Shown: positions 1 to 11,533 of the stretch, piece after piece | Numbering within the stretch: position 1 is the first letter of the stretch | How the letters are laid out: each line of letters opens with the position of its first letter | Source: Blepharisma stoltei | Lineage: Eukaryota; Ciliophora; Heterotrichea; Heterotrichida; Blepharismidae | Reading direction: 5' to 3' | NCBI GenBank assembly: GCA_914767885.1 | Contig: CAJZBQ010000061.1 | Span: forward strand, 62,001-126,000 | DNA: 64,000 nucleotides | The notes under the pieces: generated by a model | Databases searched by the model: none | What the model was told of the DNA's origin: nothing | Seen by the model: the letters and a program-made list of their open reading frames with translations, nothing else | Position numbers and translations under genes: made by a program

Positions 1-3000
1 TTGAGTCATATTGCTAAATCCGAATGTGACCAGCCCAATACTTGCAGCAGCTCCTAGCTCAAGGTAAGATTGAATCCAAAACCTTAACTCCCCATCTTTG
101 GATACCGAGCTTAATAAATTGCTCGCAAGCATGATGGGTAATTTTTTTCTGTATCCAGGTCGTTTTGGCTTCCTTCCTGTGGTTGGAAATGGAGGGCCTG
201 ACAACGTATTTTGGATCCGAGGACCCAGGGCACTCCTCTAACGAGAAATTGGGGATTTTGGCTTAGGCCACAGTGGAGCAGTCTTTTTTCTGTAGCTGTC
301 GAAGGAAGTTATTGCATCTGATGGATGGCTTATGGATTTCTGCAGCCATTCTATGGGCGATTGGAGTAGTTTAATTCTGAGGATCAGCTTCTTGGAGTCT
401 CTCTTGTGCCGAAGTTCAAATGGCTATGCAAACACCTATAATTAATGGAAGGCGCTTATCATCAGTAAGGATTAATTATTCTTTTTGGGATTTGTCGTTT
501 TAGTCACTCCATCCTTCTATTTAGTACCTGCTACGCAAAAGCATTAAATCCAGATTGCACTAGGCGCTCAATAAACGCTGTCCTAGTTAAAAAGCCATAC
601 TTTCAGACTGACACAATTATACAATAGGGTTCTTAACGAAGAGACAAGAGATCCGCTATTAAGTAGAAGTCTTTAAAATTAAGTATGAGCATTTTGATAC
701 ACCAAGGTCACCTTAAAAAATGGCTTTAGTGCCTATTAAAATTGTATAGTTTAAAACAAAAAAATTGCTTACGTACTAACATATAGAAATAAGATGGTGA
801 CATTGACAGAAGAGGACTCAAGGTGCACTCCTACGGAGTGGGGAGACCCATCCTGAAAAAGCTGAAAATAGTGCCCTGTACAACTTTTTGAAAAGTTGGC
901 CTTCAGGTTTTGGGGATGCCTACCTAAGAGGAAAGTTTTGTTTCTCCCTAAAGGTGTCCCCTGACCCTGCAGATGGGCGTGCCTTCCACCTAGCCTTTAC
1001 TTATTGGGACTAATGGGATATCTGCAAGAGGTAGCTCTATCCTTAAGTTAGGTGGGTTTACACCAGATAGCAAAGCAAGTGGTCTATCCACTTTTAGCCT
1101 TATAGCACTTAACTTAACTTACTTACTAACTAACTCCCCCCCCTCAGTGAGTGAACAAAACCATAAGAAAAATCGCTATTTTTTGCCTAAAAAACCCACC
1201 CTCCGTGAGTGAACAAAAATTTTTTTAATAGAAAAAATTTTTATTGAAAAAAATTTAGATATATAAATGGTAATTAGTATAATGAAATCTAGAGCTAATT
1301 CTATTTAATTTTAAACGAATTGCTTTTTAAAAACATAAATTTTATAAATTAAATTAATATTTGCTTTCCAATTTTTGCGAATTAGGATTTTTTTAAATTT
1401 CGAAAAAAAAATTTTTTATAAAATTTATATATAAAATTTTTTAAAAAAAAAAAATTAACTCCCCTCCGTGAGTGAACAAAAAATTTTTGTTCACTCACGG
1501 AGGGGGGGAGTAAGGATCTTAATTTTCTGGTTTTGTTCCATAAACAAGTGAGGAGCAAGTAAAAAGAAAACTGATAAGCTTTGACAGTTTTCATAAATTT
1601 CTTACCAATTCATCTGTATGAGCATCGAGAAAAGAAGAAAATAACTGGAAAAGCTGATAGAGAAGCCAATATCAGTGTAAAATCGTTTCCTGTAGTAATA
1701 AGAATCAAATCAGAGTCATATCCAAATTCTTTAGCTTGAGAATACGGAATATTTCCTTCATTTTTATCTATGATATATGAAAATACATTTGGCATTATGT
1801 TAAAAGAGTTCAAATTGTTCAAAAACGTACTCATTTTGTTTGTAAAAGGGATTCCTGATAAAGTCAAGTAACTATCTCATTCCAATCCACAAGAAAAACA
1901 TTTTATATAAAAAAAAATTATTTGAAATTATTATATAAATTGAAATTTTTTTAAAATGAACTTTTAATTATTAAAATGTTCCCACTCAAAAGGATTAAGA
2001 ATTTGCAAAGTATTTATCATGCTCCAAAGCGAGCTTGGACTTGGATTTACAACTGATAAAGCAATAGCCCCTGAAACAGCAGCTTGTACACCAGCTTTTG
2101 CTTGAGCTGCAACTGCTGCAACAGCGCTCGAATATGGCGCAGGGTCATACGAATTCAGAGCTGCAGAAATATCAGATGAGTTTAAGACACCATTTGAGAC
2201 TGATCTCACTTGAGCTAAATCCCAAAATGTAAGAATTACTAACGACCCTTTTGAAACTTCTTCTGAAATAGATAAAGAAAGGTAATAAGAGGTACTATTT
2301 ACCTGCTCCATTTTATATGAAACTTTTCCTTGACTTTCAATAGTAATAGTAAAGTCTTTGATTGTCAAAACATTAGCAAGACTTTCTGAAAAAGTAAGGT
2401 AAAGAGAATTATCTGACAAAACAGTTAGCCATGCTGAAAAAGGGACGAGCGAGCAAGTTTTGATTCCATTGTACCCAAGATTGCAATAGCATAAATTATT
2501 ATTCAAACTTGCATTTTCTACACAAGCTGAACAACTGGTAAGAGATGCACAATAAGTGCAGTAGCTTGGGCAGGAATAAAATTTACCGTCAGAACCTCTA
2601 AATCCTCCAGCCTCAAGAGGAATGCAGGTGTTATTATTAGAAGAGTCGAGGGCATAATTTAAGTCACAAATGCATGAATCAGGGTTAATCGCATTTTCTT
2701 TACAAGTTGAGCATCCTGAAGCAGAATAATCAGTGCAGACGTCACATAATAAATTGCTACAAAGTGAGCAAGTAGGTTTCCAGTCCCTGCAGGTTTTTTT
2801 GCATTTTGTGTTACATTGGTAGCATTTATTGTAGGCAGGACCGCTCCAATATTGATTTATTTTGCAGTTAGGGATGCATATTTGACTTGTTGGACAAACA
2901 CTGCAAGTTTCAGTACAAGAGGTAGTTGATAAGCTTGATACTGATTTGGCTAAATTGAACATCTGGATACTATAAATAAAGCCTTGATAGAAGTTATAAA

Positions 3001-6000
3001 TGGCTGATGAGCTTGTTTGAGCGCCTATAGTCATTGTAGTATGAGGTCCTGAATCTAGAAAAGCTCCGTATCCTGTTAAGCTTGATGGATAAGATATTCC
3101 ATTTACGTAGCAAGACAACTTGTTATAGCCATTTGAAGTAGTGTCCAATGTAAATACTACGTGGCTTCATTCATTATTTTTAAGTGATCCGTCACATATA
3201 TAAAATATTGGCAGTAACCCTAAATTGCTTAAAAATATAGGCTTACTATCCATTAAATTAACTGAGTAAAGAGTCGAGTAGCCATCGGAAATATTATGCT
3301 TTGATAATATAGAAGAATAAGGGCTTTCAATGTTTAGCCATATAGAAATTGTAAAGGTTGGGGCTATCACAAGTCTTGGCGATGCATAATTTGAATACTC
3401 TGGCAGTCTTAAAATTGAAGTTTGCCCGTTAAACCAAAATCCTCTTAAATAGGCTGGAATTGGGTCATCAGTTTCATAGTCTGGGTAAAATTGCTTTGTA
3501 GATCCAGTAACAACTGGGATCGAGCTTGCCTTATCATAAATGACCCCGTTTAAACTATTTAAATCTAAGTCAAAAATCTTTTCTTGAACCCTTATACAAT
3601 CACCTGATTTTTTTTCATATCCTAAAGGACAGCTTGTACCACAGATTCCTGACGCCATATAATAACCACTAGCGCATGTTAAGCAATCTAGAAAGTTCGG
3701 AGATGTGCATGTTTTACAAGAAATATCGCAGAGTTCACAGATTTCATTACCAGAATTTCAATAATACCCATCACTACATTGGCAGCTTGAACCTACTAAA
3801 CTTGCATGTGTTCTACAAGAAATGCAAGTGCTTGTATAATCATCACATATTTCACATATCACGTCTTGGCAAAGGTTACAATTTTTATCTCTTCTTACAC
3901 AGCCAACAGATGAGCACCCAGATAAGCATGAATCACAGCTGTAGCCATTTCAGTATTTACTTATAAGACAGTTTTCTAAACAAGTATTGGAATTATCTAT
4001 TGGGCACAATGAGCACCCATTACAAGAGCTTGACGTTAGAGAACTAACTGTAATTGTATTATAAATTTTTAGATCCCATAGAAACCCATTAAAAAATGAC
4101 GTCAGAGTTGTGGAATCAAGATAGCTTGCCCCTATTGTTATTATAAATGAGCTTTGCAAATCATTTAATCAGCTTGGATGCTGATTACTTGATATGTCAG
4201 TATATGTATTTGTTGTAAATTTTATAATTTGCTGAGGAGTTGCACTGATATCAGATATAGCTGAAATAAAATTCCATTGGGACAATCCAGCCTCCACTAA
4301 GGAAAGTGCACTTGTATAAGTGATTGCATTAGAATCCTGCAATGTAAGTGTAAGTGATGGATATTTGCTTACTAATTCAAGGCTCACAAATTTTTCAAAT
4401 CCTCCATTGTCGGTTTGCTTCGAAAAAATGACGCCTGTATCAGATACTGGATTTATCCAGGCTGATATCGTAAATTTTGGTGAAAAAGTAAGTAATGGGG
4501 AACCTGTGCCTGTATAAGGAGGTAACTGCATATAAGCTGAGCCAGAAAAGTAATATCCTCTATAAATAGCTGCTATTGGATCAGTTGCATCATAAGTAGG
4601 GTAAAATTTGTTATCTTTGCCTGTGAGAACTGGGATACTTGAAGCTAAATCTAGCACAATATCTTTTATTTGGTGTGGCATTAAATTAAACACTAAAAAG
4701 TCTGTATAAGCAGGGTCAGTATCACAATTGCTACCATTTATAACATATCCAGTAGGGCAAAAAGTCATGCATAAAGATTGAATCAGATAGTAGCCTGCTG
4801 TGCATGTAAGACAGCCATTATAATCAACAGTAGAGCAAGTACCACAAATTGTATTGCAGAGCTCGCAGGACTGAGAACTAGAGACTCATACAGCATTCGT
4901 ATTGCACACACAATGGTCTACTGGTTTATGCGCATTTGTAATGCAGCTTGCGCATTCTCCTGAAAAAGTAGTGCATGAGTGGCACTCTTTATCCCTGCAA
5001 AGTCGACAAGTTAAATCACTGACGCATCCTTGATTGCAGCCTGTCAAGCAAGCAGTGCAGCTATCAGGATATTTATCAAAATCGCATTCACTTAAACATT
5101 GGTTATTTAAAGGACAAACAGAACAGCCAGTATTGCATGAGGATGAATAGTCATAAGAATGATAAGTATCAGTGTTATAAATATATAATCTTGCTAAAAA
5201 CCCATATAATCCTGAAGTCCCAAAGGTTTCATCATTTCCAATATATAGAGTTCCTGCATTAGTGTCTTTAAAATAAATTAAAGCTGTAGTAGTAATATCG
5301 CTAAAAGCCGCTGTATTAATATAAAGACTCAGCTTAGTTTTGCCATCAGTTTGGACTTGTCCTGTGAAGGCTAAAAAGTTTCAGCTATTTATTACACTTG
5401 TTGAGGTAGTTAAAGTAGCAGTTGAAGAATCAGAAAAAACTATTGAAAGCAAAGGGTATCCTGAGGAGTCTATAGTAGCTTTAAAAATGCCACTAGTTGT
5501 GTATTTTGTCATTAGAATTCCTGCGGTCAGTGGTTTTGTCCATAAAGAAATAGTAAATGAAGGTGACATCATAACAGTAGATGATAAATAATTGCTAAGA
5601 TAAAAATAGTAGCCTCTTTTATAAGAAGGGATAGGATCCTTTGCATCTAAATTCCAGTCAGGATAAGCATTTGTACTTACAGAGCCTACATTAAAACCAG
5701 AAACCGTGTCAAGATGCACTTGGTCAGTCAAGTCTAGGCCAATTCCTAAGTCTGATGACCAATCACAAGTTTTTCCTGCAGAATTCGCACTATATCCAGT
5801 TGGGCATTCAGTTAAGCACTGCCCAGTTGGTGCAAAGAAAAAATACCCTGAAAAGCATGCTGTGCATTTTTGATAAGTTAAGCCTGTACATTGAGAACAT
5901 CCAGTATAGCATGGCTGACATGAAAACCCATCATTTGAAGTTCAATATCCAAGGTCACACACGCATGGAGCAGGAGCTCCACTAGCATTAGAAACGCATT

Positions 6001-9000
6001 GGGAGCATTTTCCTGAGCCAAAACCAGAGCAAACAGAACATAATAAATCATCACAAACATTACATGTAGATGCCCTGACACATCCTTTATTGCAAGAATT
6101 GCAGGCTGAACAAGAAGCACCATTTTTATAAGTAGAAATACTGCATTCCCATAAACAAGAAGCTCCAGATGCGCAAAATGTAAAGCCACTGATAATAGTG
6201 AGAAAATCTGATATTTGGATGTTTCACAGCTGAAAATAATAAATAAACCCAACAAATCCAGAGCTGCTTCCTTTTCCTAATTGCAAATTGGTTGACGCTT
6301 GGTCTCGATAAATTTTGCCAGAAATAGTCGTAGAGCCAGCAGAAACCCCATTAATATAAATAGAAAGAATGGAAGCATTTGAGGTGTAATAAATAGCAAG
6401 TGATAAATAAGTCCAACCAGTAAATGAAGAGGTTGGGGATAATGTTTGTGTAGATGTTGCTTGTGCAGAGTCCTCCATTAAAGCTGTTATAGCGCCTGTT
6501 GATGAAACTGTTAGCCTTGTTTGTTTTTGTAATAAATCTCCATTAGTAGCTACATAAATTCATGCGCCCATTGAAAAACTATGTGAAAGATAGACAGAAA
6601 CTGAAGATAATAAATACATGTTTCCATCAAAATAAAGCCCTCTTGCATATGTAGGAATAGGGTCATAAGTTTCAGGGGAATTAAAGTGCTGATATGTGCT
6701 TGATGATGCTCCAGTTGTAAAAATCCCATAAGATCCTTGGAAATCAGTGTCAAATAATTGATCAATTACTGCTGTTGTCACTGAAGAACAAGAAGTTCCA
6801 TAGCCATATGGACAATCATTCAAACAAATAATGTCTACTATTTGTTTTCCTGTGACACAAGTAGTGCACTCAAAATAAGTAGTTTGCTTACATACAGAAC
6901 AAAGGGCATCACAAAAATCACAAGTCGCTGTACTAGAATGCCAAAAAGCATTTGTCTTGCATTGGCATCCGCCAGACCCATCAGCTTCTGCATTTGTAAT
7001 GCAGCTTGAGCAAGATCCAGAGAAAAAAGTACATTCATAGCACTGTTTTGTCTTACAAAGTCTGCAAGTATCTGCATATCTGCATCCTTGTGTGCAAGAC
7101 CCCATACAATTACTATATGTCGACCCATCATAATATTGTGTAATTGGTGCATTATCGGGACAGTTATGATCGATTGGGCAGCTTGAGCATGAAGAAATAC
7201 AGCTTGAGGTTGTATAGTCGCTGTAATGCAAGTTTTCGACGTTATAAATATTTAAGTCATACAAAAATCCAATAAAGCCGCTGGTTGTGGTAGCTTTTGT
7301 CCCAATATAAAGATAGTTTGCGCTGCGATCCTGAAAATACATAACATTGGATGATGATCCTGTTTCTTTCGTTAGAGAATTAAAATATGAGCTTACTGTA
7401 GTTTTATGGCTTGCATCAATTGTTCCTGCGAATGCAATATAATTTCAACTGCCATTCAATGCATTTTCTGATAGAGTAACTGAAAAAGACGAAGAGTCCT
7501 TTAAAATAAGAGAAAGCTTAGGGTACCCTGAACCACTCAAAATTTCTAAACAAAATATTTCATTCCCTGAAACTGTTTTAGCAAGAATTGTTCCTGCTGC
7601 AGTAGGATACACCCAAATAGAGACAGTAAAATAAGGTCCAATCACAGTATATGAGGACATATAAGTTGTGCCAGTAAAATAGTATCCTCTTAGATAGGCC
7701 GGATAAGGATCATTAGAATCATAGCTAGGGTAATAATTTGACATAGAATTTCCTATTATGACTCCTGAAACGGAATGAAGCATTATTTTATCATAAAGAG
7801 ATAAGCTTAGCCCAGTCGTTGATGAAAAATCACAGTTTTTTGTGCTTGAGTTTTCTGTATATCCTGAAGGACAGCTCAAAAGACATATCATAGAGTTGTA
7901 TAAAAAATAGGTGGAGCTACAAGAAGTGCAAGAATAATATGAAGAATCGATGCAGTGGGTACAGCCATTATAGCAAGGAGAGCATACAGCTTGATTTGTA
8001 GGCTGATAATACCCAGAATTGCAAGTACAAGGAGAGCCAGCAGCATTAGTAACACACGATGTGCAAGTTCCTGATGCAAATGATGTGCACTGGGTACATA
8101 AAAAATCATCACAAATATAACAAGATGTTCCTCTGGTGCAGCCCATTGTGCATGTACCTAAACATGATGCACAATTAGTTCCATCATAATATTCAGAGTA
8201 ATCACAAGGCCATAAAGTTGATACTGTCCCTCCAGTTAATGTGCCAATACTAGAATAGGCAGAAAAGTCACTAATGGCGACTTGTCATAGCATAAAATGA
8301 GCGATAAATCCTTTAAAGTTGCTTGAGCCTTTTCCTATGTATAATGTTCCTCCTGAAGGCAATCTAAAAACAAAATTTGTGATGGAAGTAGATGCTGCAG
8401 CAGCATTGTTAAGATAAGGAGTAACAGTAGTAATTTTATTTGAAAATCCAACTGTATAGGAAACGTAACTCCATGTGTTTGAAGTTATAGTCTGAGTAGC
8501 AGACCAGCTTCCTGAGCTAGCGTCTCATTTTTCCAAGTAAAAAATAATATAGCCACTGGAATCAATGGTAAGTTTATTAGAGCTGTGGCTGACTAAAGTA
8601 CCAGAAATAGCATAAACCCACGTACTCATGCTTCAAGTATTGGATAAATTAATAGATCCAGCCAAATACTGGTTAGAATTAAAATAAAGCCCTCTATTTT
8701 TAGCTGGGAAAGGATCAGAAGATTCAGCAGAAGACCAATAATTATAACTACTCGAGCTTATTGCCGTAATTAAAGCAGTTCCATAGCTCCCAGTAAATGC
8801 CCCTGTAAAATCAGCTGTTAAAACAGCAGAAGAAACAGCTGCACAATTCCCAAATCCATAAGGGCATGCATATAAGCAAACTCCTCCAATACGAACCTTT
8901 CCACTGCTGCATGCAGTATTAGACCAAGTTTGTGTACAAGTTGTCCCATAAGTGTCGCAGCATCCTGGAGCAATGCCTGTATAGCAAGCTGAGCACATTG

Positions 9001-10217
9001 ATAAAGAATACCCAGAGCATGCACTACAGTCGACTGTTTGACAAATACTACAGTCAGTTCCTCTTACGCACCAAGGCCAAGTAGGACAGCTAGAATCACA
9101 GTTTCCGCAGGCTGATCCAGTTCAATATTGGTTATTAACGCAATTAATAATAGGAGAAGTTGTTCCATAAGTTCTAGTGGTATCTGATCTAGCTTGCAGT
9201 CAATAAATAAACCCTCTAAATGAGTCTCCGCCAGCTACACTCCCAATTTTTCATACATAAGTAGCCACTGTAAATCTTGCTTCTGCGTTATTTATCACTG
9301 TTGTTCCAACTCCTGAGTTACCAATATAAAAAGATACATCTACAGTGTCACAGTCCGTTTGGTCGAGCACTATTGAAGCAGAATGCCACGATGACGTATA
9401 AGCTGACGTCGCAGTCCCAGCTATACTTTTTGCATTACCATTATCATCATATATATTTGCGGCAAGCTTGTATACATTGCTGGAATCTGCATAAATCCGC
9501 AAATATTGCGTAGAGCCTGCAATAACGTTCAAAATTTCTCCACTACTGAGAGGCATTATCCACATATTTAGAGTAAAATATAAGGCTGGGGTATAGCTTG
9601 AGCTGCTTCTTATGCCTGAAGTAGTGGCAAAATAAAAGCCACGGTCAATAGTTGGGAGAGGAGAAGTGCGGGTGGCAGAGTTATAAGGAACTGAGCTGGG
9701 ATTTGTAAATTGGTCAGCCGAGCCAGTTGAGCTTGCTATATAAGTGCCTGTTACGTCTTGGACTGTCGAAAAGGGCAATGTAAATAAAATTGCACTATCT
9801 CCACTAGGTGCATTGCAGAAATATGTGTCTCAAAAACTATTGTGGCTAGATGAAAAAAGTGAAGGACATCCAGCTAGCTCTTCTTGGGGATAAAAAAAAA
9901 AATAAAATTTTTATATTAAAATTTTACCTATATTAAATATTTTTGTGCTCAGATATGAGATAAGAATCGTTAAAAAGCGAATATATTTAATATTCTCTGA
10001 TATTCATTATTATAAATGGTCGCTTAATTTTCCTAGATTTTGGAAAATTTAAATAAAATGGTCAGTAAATGATGAGGATTAAGCATATTTTGTCGTCAGC
10101 GTAGTATTTGATTCCACTTTTGCATGCGCAACCAAATGCACCATAGTCGTTGCTATTATATGGGCAGCAGCAGAAAGTCAACCAAAGCCTGGTGAAAAAA
10201 AGCAAAATTAGAATCAT
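1..10217 (-). CDS. Gene 1: giant LamG-like/cysteine-rich multi-pass surface protein (3' end outside window)
   Basis: The product is probably a large cell-surface or secretory-pathway membrane protein; its ligand and role are unknown. The start ATG at 10,217 is followed by a hydrophobic signal-like stretch (MILILLFFTRLWL) ending in a CCCP motif. Seven jelly-roll (Laminin_G_3-like) modules follow, each with a D-P-x-P-x-Y-x-R-G-Y-Y-F type signature (near 9,650, 8,690, 7,690, 6,650, 5,625, 4,555 and 3,450), an FTISxW strand and a GFxGF strand. Each is followed by a cysteine-rich furin/EGF-like segment. A juxtamembrane domain (about 2,480-2,010) leads to a multi-pass C-terminus that leaves the window. 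TGA is read as Trp throughout, for example at 3,155 and 9,256. Three insertions interrupt it (85-1540, 1873-1995, 9875-10079). All seven modules in between are free of insertions. Domain names rest on pattern recognition, not on a search. Confidence 0.85.
325..425 (+). repeat. SINE-like repeat family S, copy 1 (partial)
   Basis: This stretch matches 51,140-51,222 and 51,820-51,916. The shared landmarks are a CTTATGGATTTCTGC block, GGGCGATTGGAGTAG, and a following CTTGGAGTCT...CGAAGT segment. It is GC-richer than its surroundings and sits inside the large IES of gene 1. The family and its origin are not recognised. Confidence 0.55.
793..1085 (+). repeat. Repeat family R, copy 1
   Basis: It begins GATGGTGACATTGACAG and contains a GGACTC...GGTGCACTCC...GGAG stretch. 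A diverged relative with the same order of blocks lies at 27,743-27,960 (AATGGTGAGGTTGACGA, GGACTCCGAGGCGCAATC, closing CCACTT...TAACTTA). It has no coding capacity that can be supported. Both copies lie in noncoding or eliminated DNA. Confidence 0.4.
1131..1510. mobile_element. MITE family A, copy 1 (TSD TAA)
   Basis: The ends are CTCCCCCCCC and, inverted, GGGGGGGAG, flanked by TAA on both sides (1131-1133 and 1511-1513). CTCCGTGAGTGAACAAAA-type motifs occur twice in direct orientation near the left end. At the right end they form a tight inverted pair (about 1,462-1,507), a potential cruciform. The AT-rich core is shared with copies at 13,892, 27,050 and 61,776. There is no transposase, so it is non-autonomous. 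It is nested in the 85-1540 IES. Confidence 0.85.
1873..1995. other. TA-bounded IES, 123 bp, in gene 1
   Basis: The gene reads LQIL, is interrupted, and resumes with YLTLSGIP. Excision between TA at 1873 and TA at 1996, keeping one TA, gives L-Q-I-L-S-Y-L-T-L-S-G-I-P, identical to the uninterrupted gene 3 at about 29,865. The insert is very AT-rich with A/T runs. Gene 2 has an IES at exactly the same codon (13218-13514). Confidence 0.85.
9875..10079. other. TA-bounded IES, 205 bp, near the N-terminus of gene 1
   Basis: It separates the signal-bearing N-terminal exon (10,217-10,082) from the rest. Excision between TA at 9875 and TA at 10080 creates KIC-LAG-CPSLF, matching the C-x3-C-P spacing of genes 2 (VCANACPSLF), 3 (VCAPGCPTLY) and 5 (ICTEECPTRF). 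Without excision the start codon is out of frame with the modules. Confidence 0.8.
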
Positions 10218-11533
10218 ATTAATTATAAAAATGACGTCGATAAGTTTATGAGCTAAACAAAAATAGCTATTACCGACGAATTATTTGATAAAATTATGAT
10301 GATATTCAGCAATTAAGATAAGAATAAAAATCATAAAAGGTTAGTTTCTTAATATTGAAGAGACTGATCATAAGTAAAAATTAATTTTTCTTGATAAACA
10401 GTTAATTTTGATTACAGAAAAAATAATGATCTTCTAATGTTTATTCGGCTGTAAATAGTCGTAAAAAGACTCAAAATATTTTGAGAATGAACGTCTGTAA
10501 TATTTTGCTGATAAGCTAAAAATTCGATTCTTTCTTTTAAAAATTCATCTTTGTTCTTTTTAAAAATTCATCAATAGAAATTTAGGTTTTAAAAAATTTT
10601 TTAATTAAATAAGATGATTAATCATAATTATTATGTAAACCTGCTTACGGATTTAATAATAAAATTATAATAATGTAAATAATCTATTATGAAATATAAA
10701 AGGGTCAAAAAATATTTACGTGAGAGATAAATTTGAATTTAAATACATGATTGGTATGATTAAATTAAATCCAATTTAATTCTGAAGTAAATCAATTAAT
10801 TTTTTCAAATTCCCTTTTGTATTTGTTATGGGATCTTAAAATAAAGAAGTATTGAAATTCCAAAGCACTAATGGTGAGCTTATAATTAAAAATTATATAG
10901 CATTGACTTGCAATGCATTAGATATTGAATGAGTAATTTGAAAGTCAAAAGAAATCAGGCGATAAAATTAATATTTTCCATTTAAATAGGAGTGATAAAG
11001 CGATAGAAATAATAAATATTTCGGAAAATATTAACGTCAAATTATCTTTATTTTTTATTTACAATAATATTAGAGGTGATTTAAAGTTTATTGCTTAAGT
11101 TTTACATTGAATAAAATTTGTAAGCCAAAGCATTTTTAAACCTGAATTTGGTTTCAACTCCATTTTTAATAATGCTATGGTAAAATTTAGCCAAATTAGT
11201 TTAATTTCCCAATTTCGGTTTTTAAACCACAGTTGAGCAATCAAAAAGCTGAATTAAAATGCTGTTTGCTTTCAAAGACTGATAAAACCAAGCTTAGGAT
11301 ATAAGTAAGCAAGCTTAGGATATAAGTTTGTAATTAAAGAATATGAGATGCCTTCTTCTAAAAAGAGGATATAAAGTTTTATACTTTTAAGAATGTTTAA
11401 AATATAAAGGCAAAATAGGTAGCATTTAGCTGAGCAGAACCCATTTATTGCTAAATATATTAAAATTCCTTATTATATATCAACGACTAATTACTTTATT
11501 TCGAATATATTTAATTTCATTAAAATTTTGTAT
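10218..11533. other. Intergenic region between genes 1 and 2
   Basis: About 1.3 kb of AT-rich DNA between the stop of gene 2 and the start of gene 1. Short open stretches on the plus strand (about 10,850-11,260, with TGA read as Trp) are not longer than expected at this base composition. A short direct repeat, AAGCTTAGGATATAAGT, occurs twice near 11,290-11,325. No promoter or RNA gene can be supported. Confidence 0.5.

Larger units (their letters stand above)
85..1540. other. Composite TA-bounded IES in the C-terminal membrane domain of gene 1
   Basis: On the minus strand the gene reads up to the helix motif AYQFSFYL, is interrupted, and resumes at 86 with RFWIQSYLELGAAA, matching gene 2 (FYLRFWIQCYLELGAAA). 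Joining TA at 1541 to TA at 85 keeps the frame but leaves about five extra residues, so the exact ends are uncertain. The 1.46 kb hold at least three nested elements: a copy of a SINE-like repeat (325-425), a second repeat (793-1085) and a MITE (1131-1510). Confidence 0.55.

Noticed and set aside
10850-11265. A plus-strand gene made of three open stretches between genes 1 and 2
   Set aside because: Each stretch is about 40-50 codons, expected by chance at this AT content with TGA as sense; no splice or IES junction joins them.
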